This document shows positions 15,442 to 22,333 of a DNA stretch of 30,945 bases, piece by piece. The DNA comes from CAYIEH01 sp964362385. GTDB lineage: Bacteria > Patescibacteriota > Minisyncoccia > UBA6257 > UBA9933. The stretch spans positions 1-30,945 of the forward strand of contig CAYIEH010000005.1 in NCBI GenBank assembly GCA_964362385.1. Reading direction: 5' to 3'. Under the pieces are notes generated by a model, which was not told where the DNA came from, did no database searches, and saw only the letters and a program-made list of their open reading frames with translations. Each line of letters begins with the position of its first letter. Within the stretch, counting starts at the first letter, position 1. The translations under genes and the position numbers were made by a program.

Positions 15442-15936
15442 TTATTTCGCTACTTTTACTCTCGCGGGTCTGATTAATTTGCCGCTTAAAAAATATCCGC
15501 TTTCAACTTCTTCAACCACTGAGCCGGACGGTTTATCTGAATCAATGGTCGCCACTGCTTCTTGAAGCGACGGATCAAACGGTTGACCCGCGGAAACAAT
15601 CATTTTTTCTAAGCCGTAATTTTTTAAAACATCTTCAATTTGGGATTTAATAAGATAAATTCCTTTCTCGGCCTTACCTTCCTTTTCCAAAGCCAAGATT
15701 GCCAAATCAAAACTATCCAAAACCATTATCAGTTCTCTAATAATAGCTTCATTGGAAAATTTCGCAACTGATTCAAACCTTTTTATTTCGTCTTTTTTAT
15801 AATTAATCAGTTCGGCTCTGGCTCTCTGCCAGCCGTCAAGATATTCGTCGCGCTCTTTTTTTATTTTATCAATCTCGCTTAAATCAGGCGATTTATCCGG
15901 CTCGTTTTGATTGTTGTTTTTTAATTCTTCCGCCAT
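15442..15936 (-). CDS. grpE: Nucleotide exchange factor GrpE
   Basis: The 164-residue GrpE releases ADP from DnaK. It has a charged, disordered N-terminus, a long helix with KKERDEYLDGWQRARAELINYKKD, and the beta-rich C-terminal head with the signature FDPSLQEAVATIDSDKPSG and a closing GYFLSGKLIRPARVKVAK. GAGG lies 7 nt before the ATG, and a TTGACT-16-TATAAT promoter sits just upstream, so grpE probably begins its own heat-shock transcript with dnaK, the membrane gene and dnaJ. Confidence 0.96.
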   Translation of the reverse strand: MAEELKNNNQNEPDKSPDLSEIDKIKKERDEYLDGWQRARAELINYKKDEIKRFESVAKFSNEAIIRELIMVLDSFDLAILALEKEGKAEKGIYLIKSQIEDVLKNYGLEKMIVSAGQPFDPSLQEAVATIDSDKPSGSVVEEVESGYFLSGKLIRPARVKVAK

Positions 15937-15948
15937 TTTACATCCTCA

Positions 15949-15976
15949 ATTATATTAACAAAACCTTGATAGTCAA
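15949..15976 (-). promoter_or_regulatory. Promoter for grpE-dnaK-dnaJ
   Basis: TTGACT (15971-15976), a 16-bp spacer and TATAAT (15949-15954) on the minus strand. The TATAAT ends 12 nt before the grpE ATG, so the leader is very short. A CTTGA-CTA-TCAAG inverted repeat overlaps the -35 box and could be an operator, but it is too short to assign. Confidence 0.65.
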
Positions 15977-16010
15977 GCCCCGTTGCCATAAAAAAGACAG
16001 CTAATGAGAC

Positions 16011-16697
16011 CTACTCTTTAACTAAATAAATACTTTCCAACTCGTTTACATTATAAGGCGCTTCAATCACGGCTTCCTGAAAAACGCCTTTGGTTTTTTC
16101 CCTTATTTCTTTAATCTCGCCGATTTTCAAATCCAAAGGAAAATCCTTTGAAGCCGTGAAAACCGGATCGCCAACCTTGATTTCTTTTTCAATTAAGGTA
16201 ATTTTTGGTTCATTGCCTCCTTGAAAAAATCCGTTAATTTTTTCTTCTCCGATTTTAACTGATATTTGCCAGTCAGGATCAAAGACGGTACGGACATTTG
16301 AAGAATTTTCAAAAACGTCGTTCACTTGGCCAATTAAAATGCTTTCATCTAAAACCGCCGTCATTCCCTTTTTGACTCCTTGGCTTAATCCCTTATCAAT
16401 AATCAAGACGTCTTTGACATTAAAAGGATAGGTGGAAAAAATTCTTGCCGGAAAATATTTTTTGCCAAGAGACAAGCCGTAGTCCTGTTGCGCGAAAATC
16501 TGGCCTTTCTGAATCTGGGCTTTAAGATTCTCGTTTTCCAATTTAAGAGAAATATTTTCTTTATAAAAGTCTGTTTTGAAGTAGTGGTTTAAAAAATTTG
16601 ACAATGAAGTTAAAAAAGATTTTTTAATAAAAAGACTGCTAAAAAAAATAATAAAAACTAAAACAACAATTGAAATAATTAAAATTATTTTTTTCAT
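16011..16697 (-). CDS. mreC: Rod shape-determining protein MreC
   Basis: The 228-residue protein has an N-terminal membrane helix (about residues 4-25), a coiled-coil stretch (ENISLKLENENLKAQIQKG) and the two beta-barrel domains of MreC (FSTYPFNVKDVLIIDKGLSQGVKKGMTAVLDESILIGQV; VFTASKDFPLDLKIGEI). MreC sits outside the membrane and links MreB to the wall-building enzymes. It is downstream of mreB on the same strand, with a 24-bp palindrome in the 105-bp gap. Confidence 0.93.
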   Translation of the reverse strand: MKKIILIISIVVLVFIIFFSSLFIKKSFLTSLSNFLNHYFKTDFYKENISLKLENENLKAQIQKGQIFAQQDYGLSLGKKYFPARIFSTYPFNVKDVLIIDKGLSQGVKKGMTAVLDESILIGQVNDVFENSSNVRTVFDPDWQISVKIGEEKINGFFQGGNEPKITLIEKEIKVGDPVFTASKDFPLDLKIGEIKEIREKTKGVFQEAVIEAPYNVNELESIYLVKE

Positions 16698-16722
16698 TTA
16701 ATAGTAAATGTATTTGATTCAT

Positions 16723-16746
16723 GCTGGTCTTATTAATAAGACCAGC
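16723..16746. repeat. Perfect 24-bp palindrome between mreB and mreC
   Basis: Positions 16723-16734 (GCTGGTCTTATT) are the exact reverse complement of 16735-16746. There is no T-run, so a terminator is unlikely; an mRNA hairpin that tunes mreC relative to mreB, or a dimeric protein-binding site, fits better. Confidence 0.75.
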
Positions 16747-16802
16747 GCCATACAAACATCCGCAATACGCAAAGATGAATACAGAGGAATCCGCGACTGC
16801 TT

Positions 16803-17837
16803 TTAATTGAAATCCAGCGGCTTTAAAACCGTGACAATCAGATGAGAATAATTTCCGATATCTTCTGCAACAATGCCGGTTCCCCGCGCCACTGTTGTCA
16901 AAGGGTCGTCAATAATTATGACGGGCACCGATATTTCTCTTTCAATCAATTGGTCAAGTCCTTTTAACAAACTTCCGCCGCCGCAAAGATAAATGCCTCG
17001 CTTTAAAATATCGCCGACCAATTCGGGCGGAGTTTTTTCTATTATGTCTCTGATTGAATCAATGAGAGAACGCAAAAATTTGTTGATTGCCGCTCTTACC
17101 TGAGTATTTTTAATGATAATTTCCCGGGGCAAGCCACTGTTTATATCGCGGCCCCGAACCGCCAATTCCAGTTTTCCGTCAAGCGGAATAGCCGACCCCA
17201 CGGCTTTCTTGATTTCCTCGGCTGTCGGTTCTCCGATTAATAATTTAAATTCGTCGCGGACAAATTTCATAATATCGTCGTTGACTTTATCGCCGGCGAT
17301 TTTCAGGCTTTTGCTGATTACCGTGCCGTTCATTGATATAACGGCGATGTCAGTGGTGCCGCCGCCGATATCGACAATCATGGTTGCCGCCGCCTCGCCA
17401 ATGGGCAATCTCGCTCCCAATGCCGCGGCTACCGGTTCTTCAATAAGATACGCTTTGGAAGCGCCGGCGTTGATTACAGCGTCCTCAACCGACTTCATTT
17501 CCACTTCGGTTAAATTGGGAGGCACGCCTATCACGGCGCGATAATAATTAAAAAAATTATTGCTGTTAACTTTCTTTAAAAAATGCCTCAGCATTTCCTG
17601 CGTCATTTCAAAGTCGGAAATAACGCCGTTGACCAGCGGTTTTATAACCGAAATATGCGCCGGCGTTCTGCCGAGCATTTTTTTCGCGTCTTCTCCGATT
17701 GCGACAATTTGACCGGTTTTATTGTTAACCGCGGCGATTGAAGGCTCGTTAATGACAATTCCCCTGTCTTTAATATAAAGAAGGGAATTAGCGGTTCCCA
17801 AATCAATACCAATGTCTTTTTTGAAATAATTAAACAA
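16803..17837 (-). CDS. mreB: Rod shape-determining protein MreB
   Basis: This 344-residue actin-like filament protein under the membrane places cell-wall synthesis. The phosphate loops and nucleotide site are visible: DIGIDLGTANSLLYIK (residues 8-23), INEPSIAAV, IEEPVAAALGA, IVDIGGGTTDIAVIS and GIYLCGGGSLLKGL. The length is typical. Its start lies about 40 nt downstream of proS, and mreC follows. Confidence 0.97.
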   Translation of the reverse strand: MFNYFKKDIGIDLGTANSLLYIKDRGIVINEPSIAAVNNKTGQIVAIGEDAKKMLGRTPAHISVIKPLVNGVISDFEMTQEMLRHFLKKVNSNNFFNYYRAVIGVPPNLTEVEMKSVEDAVINAGASKAYLIEEPVAAALGARLPIGEAAATMIVDIGGGTTDIAVISMNGTVISKSLKIAGDKVNDDIMKFVRDEFKLLIGEPTAEEIKKAVGSAIPLDGKLELAVRGRDINSGLPREIIIKNTQVRAAINKFLRSLIDSIRDIIEKTPPELVGDILKRGIYLCGGGSLLKGLDQLIEREISVPVIIIDDPLTTVARGTGIVAEDIGNYSHLIVTVLKPLDFN

Positions 17838-17854
17838 TGAATTATCAGCGACAC

Positions 17855-17920
17855 TAATTTCGAATTACACACGAATTTACAAATTCGAGTCATTCGCGTC
17901 CATTCGTGTATTGGTGTCGG
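17855..17920. repeat. ACGAAT-type repeat at the end of proS
   Basis: The words ATTCGTGT, ATTCGCGT and AATTCG recur and CGAATTT-GT-AAATTCG is palindromic. Words near the two ends (GACACTAATT and ATTGGTGTC) are imperfect inverted copies. Part of it codes for the last residues of ProS. Confidence 0.65.
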
Positions 17921-19154
17921 TTGTTAATTTTATCAATTCTTTTTCGCTTATTAATTTCACCTGCTTGCTGTCGCGTCTTTTAATCTCAATTTTATCGCCT
18001 GTCTTTTCGCTGATCACAGCCCTGAAAGGAATTCCTATTAGGTCACTGTCGGCAAATTTCTCGCCTGCCGTAATGTCTTTTCGGTCGTCATATAATACCT
18101 CAATATTTTCCTTTTGTAAATCGTTATAAATTTTATCCGCAAAGGCCTTTAATTCCAAATTTTCCGGCTTTAAATTCAATAAATGTATTTGAAACGGCGC
18201 CACTGACTGAGGCCAAATAATTCCTTTGTCATCGTGATAAATTTCAACGATTGTTCCCATTAACCTGCCCAGTCCGATTCCGTAGCATCCCATAATGACA
18301 AATTTTTCTTTTCCGTCCGCGTCTTTGAATTTTAAACTGAAATCCTCGGCAAATTTATTTTTCAATTTAAAAATATTTCCGACTTCAACGGCTTTTTCTT
18401 TTCTGGAAAACGAACCGCCGCATTTCGGACATTTTTTATGCTCATCAATAATTTCATTATTTACCGCGATACGGCACTTATCGCAAATATGAATGACATC
18501 CTCGCCCGCAGGAGTAAGCGTCTGAAATTCATCGGAGTACTTGGAAAAAGTGCTGCCTGGAGCGAGAGTGAAATAAGTTTCTTTACCAATGCCTGCTCTG
18601 TCAAAAATCTTTTCATAAGCTTTTATCATTGTTTCATAATATCTGTCCCTGTCTTTTTCGTCGGCATGAAATGAATAAAGATCTTTCATTAAAAACTCTC
18701 TTCCCCGCAAAAGTCCTGATTTCGGCCTTAATTCCATCCTGAATTTATTTTGAATCTGAAAAAGATAAAGCGGCAAATCCTTGTAAGAGCTGATATTCTT
18801 TTTTACCAAAGGCACAATAACTTCTTCATGAGTCGGACCAAGGGCGAATTCCCTGTCGCTTGCGTCTTTTATTTTATAAAGATCGTTCATCGCGTTCCAT
18901 CTTCCGGTTTTCTCCCAAACATCCTTGGGCTGAAGCGAAGGCATCAGTAATTCAACTCCGCCCGCTTTTACCATTTCATCGCGTATAATATTTTCAATCT
19001 TCTTAATGACCCTTAATCCCAGCGGCAAAAAAGTGTAGACGCCTGCCATCAGCTTGTCAACAAATCCGGCGCGGATTAAAAGCTGGGCATTAATCGCCTC
19101 TTCGTCTTTGGGAACTTCGCGTTTTGTTTTGGTGAAAAGTTGGGATTGCCGCAT
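17877..19154 (-). CDS. proS: Proline-tRNA ligase, short form with a zinc-ribbon-like insert
   Basis: The 425-residue enzyme charges tRNA-Pro with proline. Class II motifs are visible: GVYTFLPLGLRV near residue 38, motif 2 with FRMELRPKSGLLRGREFLMKDLYSFH (138-163) and motif 3 with GCYGIGLGRLMG, followed by the anticodon-binding domain. The usual bacterial editing domain between motifs 2 and 3 is absent; in its place are Cys224, Cys227, Cys242 and Cys245 in a CxxC-14-CxxC pattern that probably binds zinc. The family's normal end (SEKELIKL) is extended by about 14 residues (TDTNTRMDANDSNL) coded by an ACGAAT-type repeat. Confidence 0.95.
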   Translation of the reverse strand: MRQSQLFTKTKREVPKDEEAINAQLLIRAGFVDKLMAGVYTFLPLGLRVIKKIENIIRDEMVKAGGVELLMPSLQPKDVWEKTGRWNAMNDLYKIKDASDREFALGPTHEEVIVPLVKKNISSYKDLPLYLFQIQNKFRMELRPKSGLLRGREFLMKDLYSFHADEKDRDRYYETMIKAYEKIFDRAGIGKETYFTLAPGSTFSKYSDEFQTLTPAGEDVIHICDKCRIAVNNEIIDEHKKCPKCGGSFSRKEKAVEVGNIFKLKNKFAEDFSLKFKDADGKEKFVIMGCYGIGLGRLMGTIVEIYHDDKGIIWPQSVAPFQIHLLNLKPENLELKAFADKIYNDLQKENIEVLYDDRKDITAGEKFADSDLIGIPFRAVISEKTGDKIEIKRRDSKQVKLISEKELIKLTTDTNTRMDANDSNL

Positions 19155-19229
19155 TTGTAAAATACCAGTGGCTATTGTCTAGCAACTAGTGGCTGAATTT
19201 ATAAATTTATAGCATAAAAATACAAATAA

Positions 19230-19263
19230 AAAAAGAGGTTAATTAAAAAATTATCCTCTTTTT
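19230..19263. terminator. Bidirectional terminator between the 19284 gene and proS
   Basis: AAAAAGAGG (19230-19238) pairs with CCTCTTTTT (19255-19263) around an AT-rich loop. It can end the minus-strand transcript of the 19284 gene. Confidence 0.7.
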
Positions 19264-19283
19264 CGCCGTATCAAAACATTACT

Positions 19284-19685
19284 TTATTTTCCATGGGAAC
19301 GGAGCGAGTGCGGTAAAATGATGCCCCCGATTTTCTTCAGTGCTATGGATAAGCTGCTAAATGCCAGAGATAAAAGTGCTAAAGTGAGTGTAAGCACCTT
19401 TACTGGGAAACCGAAGAAGACCATCCAGGCGAGGTATAGAGCTGGCTCTGTTGAATCTATCCCCATCGATATTCCTTGTGTATTAAATGGGCATTCTGGA
19501 TCGTATATACGCGCGGTCCAATCTGGCCAAAACAAAAAACATGCAATTTCTAAACCCGTGGAATTAATATCCTTCAAGTCTCTGAGTGAATTTGTCCTCT
19601 TCATCAACCAAAGCCCATAGACCCCAAGAACATAACCTATTCCAAGATATACGATTACGGCGACAACAATCATTATCGTATTCAT
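19284..19685 (-). CDS. Small membrane protein of unknown function
   Basis: The 133-residue protein has an N-terminal helix (residues 4-26), a polar loop with two cysteines (ACFLFWPDWTARIYDPECPFN) and two helices near residues 84-118, then a basic tail (PHSLRSHGK). I do not recognise it. GGAGG lies 7 nt before the ATG, and a promoter plus a terminator frame it as a single-gene unit. The loop would be extracellular if the N-terminus is inside. Confidence 0.7.
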   Translation of the reverse strand: MNTIMIVVAVIVYLGIGYVLGVYGLWLMKRTNSLRDLKDINSTGLEIACFLFWPDWTARIYDPECPFNTQGISMGIDSTEPALYLAWMVFFGFPVKVLTLTLALLSLAFSSLSIALKKIGGIILPHSLRSHGK

Positions 19686-19698
19686 TTCATTTCCTCCA

Positions 19699-19728
19699 AT
19701 ATTAAGTTTGAAATAACTTAAAGCTCAA
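19699..19728 (-). promoter_or_regulatory. Probable promoter of the 19284 gene
   Basis: TTGAGC (19723-19728), an 18-bp spacer and TAATAT (19699-19704) on the minus strand, followed at once by the GGAGG ribosome site. The -35 box is part of a small AAGCTC-AAG-GAGCTT hairpin. Confidence 0.45.
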
Positions 19729-19761
19729 GGAGCTTCTATTTAAGAATAAATCATATATTTT

Positions 19762-20736
19762 TTAATCTGTCAATCCCAGCTTAACTAAGTGAATAAGAAA
19801 ATCTGAGTAAGAAACCCTGATGGTTTTTAGCGCTTTTGGTAAAAGCGATTCATCGGTTAGTCCGGGCAAGGTATTAATTTCTAAAACATAAATTTCCTTT
19901 TTGGAGACAATAAAATTCGTGCAAGAATAATGACGGCATCCTATTGCTTTATGGGCTTTGATTGCCATTTCTTGGATTTTCTTAGTTATCTCTGAAGAAA
20001 ATTCTGCGGGACAAATTTCTTGGCTTTTGCCGCCATATTTCGCGTTATAATCAAAAAATTTATTTTTCTTAGGCGGAATTATTTCTATTACTGGTAAAGC
20101 AAAATATTTTTTGCCTTTAAAATTTTCTACTACTCCGCAGGCAGCTTCCCTGCCTTCTATTTTTCCTTCTATTAAAATTTCTCTGCTGAATTTGGCCGCC
20201 TTTTTAATTGCTTTCTGCAAATCATTGAATTTATTTATAATTGAAACTCCCATTGAAGACCCTGATGAGTTGGGTTTCACCACCCATGCTGGTGCCAGTC
20301 TTTTTAAAAAATGCTCTAAGTGATTATTAAATTTTTCAGACGAATCAATAATTATTCCTTCCGGAACTTTTAAGCCGTCTTTTTGAAAAGCTTCTCGCGC
20401 GAGCATTTTATTCATACCTAAAGCCGAAGCCATAACTTTTGATCCCGTATAAGGGACTTTAGCAAGAGTAAATAATTGCTGGATTTTGCCATCCTCTCCG
20501 TAATTGCCATGAAGGGCGTTAAAAATTAAGTCCACAGACGCAAGAGCGGCTTGGGGCGAAGATACAATTCCGTTCAGATACCATTGGCCATCGCTATTTA
20601 TAACAATATCATACTTCTCATATTTATCTGAAAGATTAGCAAGTACGCTTTCACCTGTTTTTAAAGAAACCTTATGCTCGCAGGAAAGCCCGCCTCTCAG
20701 TACGCCTATTTTTATTTTTTTCTTTGCTTTATGCAT
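19762..20736 (-). CDS. ddl: D-alanine--D-alanine ligase
   Basis: This cytoplasmic ATP-grasp enzyme joins two D-alanines for peptidoglycan. Visible motifs are GGLSCEHKVSLKTGESV, FNALHGNYGEDGKIQQLF, VKPNSSGSSMGVSII, the metal-binding EINTLPGLTDESLLPKA and a normal C-terminus. The frame opens from GTG 20787, but those first 17 codons come from a hairpin repeat; the family N-terminus begins at MHKAKKKIKIGVLRGG, so ATG 20736 is chosen (324 residues). No strong ribosome site is seen. Its presence points to a wall-bearing cell. Confidence 0.95.
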   Translation of the reverse strand: MHKAKKKIKIGVLRGGLSCEHKVSLKTGESVLANLSDKYEKYDIVINSDGQWYLNGIVSSPQAALASVDLIFNALHGNYGEDGKIQQLFTLAKVPYTGSKVMASALGMNKMLAREAFQKDGLKVPEGIIIDSSEKFNNHLEHFLKRLAPAWVVKPNSSGSSMGVSIINKFNDLQKAIKKAAKFSREILIEGKIEGREAACGVVENFKGKKYFALPVIEIIPPKKNKFFDYNAKYGGKSQEICPAEFSSEITKKIQEMAIKAHKAIGCRHYSCTNFIVSKKEIYVLEINTLPGLTDESLLPKALKTIRVSYSDFLIHLVKLGLTD

Positions 20737-20783
20737 TAAGAATAAATACCATAAAAATTCGGCTAAGGCAAAATCTTGTTGCC

Positions 20784-20847
20784 CCACCGATGGCGGGGCA
20801 CTGAATTTTATAATTTCTCCGCCAGCTAGCGGATCAAATAAAATTCG
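20784..20847. repeat. Intergenic double-hairpin repeat upstream of ddl
   Basis: On the minus strand TCCGC-TAGCT-GGCGGA sits inside an outer pairing of GAATTTTAT with ATAAAATTC, followed by TGCCCCGCC-ATC-GGTGGGGCA. The unit lies between tRNA-Met and ddl and reaches into the spurious N-terminal extension of ddl. Confidence 0.65.
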
Positions 20848-20849
20848 TG

Positions 20850-20921
20850 TGCCGATGGGAGGAATCGGACCTCCGACCTAACGCTTATGAAACGTCCGCT
20901 CTACCACTGAGCTACATCGGC
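20850..20921 (-). tRNA. tRNA-Met (CAT), elongator or Ile2
   Basis: A full 72-nt cloverleaf: acceptor GCCGATG/CATCGGC, D-stem GCTC/GAGC, anticodon loop TTCATAA, T-arm GGAGG-TCCGATT-CCTCC, discriminator A. The CAT anticodon means Met, or Ile if the C is changed to lysidine; position cannot decide. CCA is not encoded (CAC follows). Confidence 0.88.
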
Positions 20922-20977
20922 ATCGGCAAATTTAATAATTAAAGTATAACCAATATACAGACATCTTTTCAAGAAAA

Positions 20978-21003
20978 AAACCGTCTTTAACGGTCTTTTT
21001 TTA
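20978..21003. terminator. Bidirectional terminator downstream of tRNA-fMet
   Basis: ACCGT-CTTTA-ACGGT with A-runs and T-runs on both sides; it lies between the two Met-type tRNA genes. Confidence 0.7.
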
Positions 21004-21007
21004 TATG

Positions 21008-21189
21008 TTGCGGGGGTGGGAATTCTTTTCCTCCGAAGCTACGCGTCCCTCGCTTACGCTCGGGACAAGCTTCGCTTCTCCCCCAAAGCCCGCGTTTTTA
21101 AAAAGCAAAGCAGTTTGCTTTTTAAAATACCCTTCAATTCCCACTCTGATTTATTTAAAACCGCGAAATTTTGCGGTTTCAAATAAATT
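21008..21189. repeat. Spacer with a copy of the tRNA-fMet 3' end and two hairpins
   Basis: TTGCGGGGGTGGGAATT at 21008-21024 repeats 21192-21208, the 3' end of tRNA-fMet, and an inverted TTCAATTCCCAC lies at 21131-21142. Between them are a GC-rich block (CCCTCGCTTACGCTCGGGAC), a 14-bp hairpin (TTTTAAAAAGCAAA with TTTGCTTTTTAAAA) and a longer hairpin around AAACCGC/GCGGTTT (about 21149-21189). No gene is supported here. Confidence 0.6.
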
Positions 21190-21191
21190 AG

Positions 21192-21263
21192 TTGCGGGGG
21201 TGGGAATTGAACCCACTACCTCAAGGTTATGAGCCTTGCGAGCAACCGGTACTCTTCCCCGCG
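21192..21263 (-). tRNA. Initiator tRNA-fMet (CAT)
   Basis: Acceptor CGCGGGG against CCCCGCA leaves the C1xA72 mismatch that marks bacterial initiator tRNA. The anticodon arm is CAAGG-CTCATAA-CCTTG and the T-arm GTGGG-TTCAATT-CCCAC. Only two of the usual three consecutive G-C pairs are present in the anticodon stem. CCA is not encoded. Confidence 0.9.
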
Positions 21264-21283
21264 ATAGAATAATAATAAATTAT

Positions 21284-21312
21284 TTGACAATAGTAAAGGA
21301 TTTAAATATATT
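21284..21312 (+). promoter_or_regulatory. Consensus promoter of the NlpC/P60-like pair
   Basis: TTGACA (21284-21289), a 17-bp spacer and TATATT (21307-21312), about 45 nt before ATG 21358. Confidence 0.7.
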
Positions 21313-21357
21313 CAATAATAGAATTTTCACTTAATAAAAAGGAGGCATAGGTCTGAT

Positions 21358-21834
21358 ATGTTCAGAGATCGAAAAATAAAAGACTTAATTGGGGCAGCGA
21401 GAAGCTGGCTGGGTATTCCTTATCAACGCGGAGCCAGACCACGTTTTCCGCAGGAATTTGCCGCTCTTAACGGAAACAAACCTGCTTTTGCTGATTGTTC
21501 TTCTCTGGTTGTTTTCGCGCTTTGGTCGTCTACTGGAAAAAGCTTAATTCCTTGTTCATTTGATATTGCGGCTGAGAACGGAGAAGATATTTTTGATTTT
21601 TCCGAAGCGCTCCCGGGTGATTTTTTGCTTTTCAAAGGTGAAAGATGGAAGTGTGACTACAATCGGTTGCCATATGACGGCATCGGACATGTAGCTATTT
21701 TAAGTTATAACAATAAAATCATTCACTCATGCAACAGCGAAGGAAAAACTGGGGTGGTTGAGCATACTTTTACGAAAGAAGAGCACTTGTTTTACCATCC
21801 GCAAAGTATCGTTGTGATAAAACGCTTCATCTAA
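21358..21834 (+). CDS. NlpC/P60-like cysteine peptidase without a signal peptide
   Basis: The 158-residue protein fits the NlpC/P60 fold: an N-terminal helix ending in ARSWLGIPYQRG, ADCSSLVVFAL with the likely nucleophile Cys47, LPGDFLLFKG, and GIGHVAILSYNNKIIHS with the likely His111. Family members cut peptides in cell walls or act as amidases or acyltransferases. There is no signal peptide or binding domain, so it should act in the cytoplasm unless exported by another route. AGGAGG lies upstream with a long 12-nt spacer. It is followed 12 nt later by a partner gene. Confidence 0.75.
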   Translation: MFRDRKIKDLIGAARSWLGIPYQRGARPRFPQEFAALNGNKPAFADCSSLVVFALWSSTGKSLIPCSFDIAAENGEDIFDFSEALPGDFLLFKGERWKCDYNRLPYDGIGHVAILSYNNKIIHSCNSEGKTGVVEHTFTKEEHLFYHPQSIVVIKRFI

Positions 21835-21846
21835 AAGGAGGTAGGT

Positions 21847-22203
21847 ATGGCGGAAGAAAAAATGTCGGCAGGAGAAAGAATTGCGGCTGCTGCAAAGAAA
21901 TTAGTCGGCCAAAAAATTAACAGCGCGAATTTTCTGACAAGGCTTTCTAAGGAAGCAAAAGTGGATTTTGGCCGGTTAAAACTGGTTGAAAAAGATATAA
22001 GAGGCCGCAGAACATCTGAACCAGGAGATATTGTCCAAATTGTGGAAAAAAGCAATGACACGCTTCACTACAACCCTGCAATAGGTATCGGGAGTAGCTA
22101 TTTTATTTTCGTGAATCCCGCAACCGGCAAGGTAGAAGAAGGATCGTTCATTTATCTTGCGATTGCCAAAAAGGAAGTTGCAGGAATAATGAGAATAATG
22201 TAG
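21847..22203 (+). CDS. Cysteine-free partner of the NlpC/P60-like protein
   Basis: The 118-residue protein is not one I can name. Its layout tracks the gene before it: RIAAAAKKLVGQKI matches AARSWLGIPY, and EPGDIVQIVE with YNPAIGIGSSYFIFV matches LPGDFLLF with GHVAILSYNNKIIHS. It has no cysteine at all, and Asn replaces the expected His, so I infer an inactive, divergent relative. AAAGGAGG gives an excellent ribosome site. The two are co-transcribed and end in a shared terminator, suggesting an enzyme with a partner, regulator or inhibitor. The homology is my reading by eye. Confidence 0.65.
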   Translation: MAEEKMSAGERIAAAAKKLVGQKINSANFLTRLSKEAKVDFGRLKLVEKDIRGRRTSEPGDIVQIVEKSNDTLHYNPAIGIGSSYFIFVNPATGKVEEGSFIYLAIAKKEVAGIMRIM

Positions 22204-22221
22204 TGCTCTTTTAGTTGCTAC

Positions 22222-22255
22222 ATACCCTTGCACGTGATGCAGGGGTATATTTTTT
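22222..22255 (+). terminator. Rho-independent terminator after the NlpC/P60-like pair
   Basis: ATACCCTTGCA pairs with TGCAGGGGTAT (one T-G pair) around a 5-nt loop, followed by six T. It separates the pair from infB. Confidence 0.85.
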
Positions 22256-22333
22256 AAAAAATTGATTTATCTTATTTTTTCTGATAAGTTTAAAATTGTT
22301 CGCGAAAATTCTATAAAAAAATTTATAAAATCA

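Noticed and set aside
15937..16010. CIRCE operator for HrcA upstream of grpE
   Set aside because: No TTAGCACTC with its inverted partner is present; only a 5-bp inverted repeat overlaps the -35 box.
20737..20787. N-terminal extension of ddl from GTG 20787
   Set aside because: The extra 17 codons lie partly in a hairpin repeat and precede the normal Ddl N-terminus at ATG 20736.
21005..21232. Plus-strand frame of 75 codons between the two Met-type tRNAs
   Set aside because: It runs through hairpins and the minus-strand tRNA-fMet and has no ribosome site.
22262..22333. N-terminal extension of infB from TTG 22262
   Set aside because: The TTG is a poor start and the 24 residues have no IF-2 character; ATG 22334 fits the family better.
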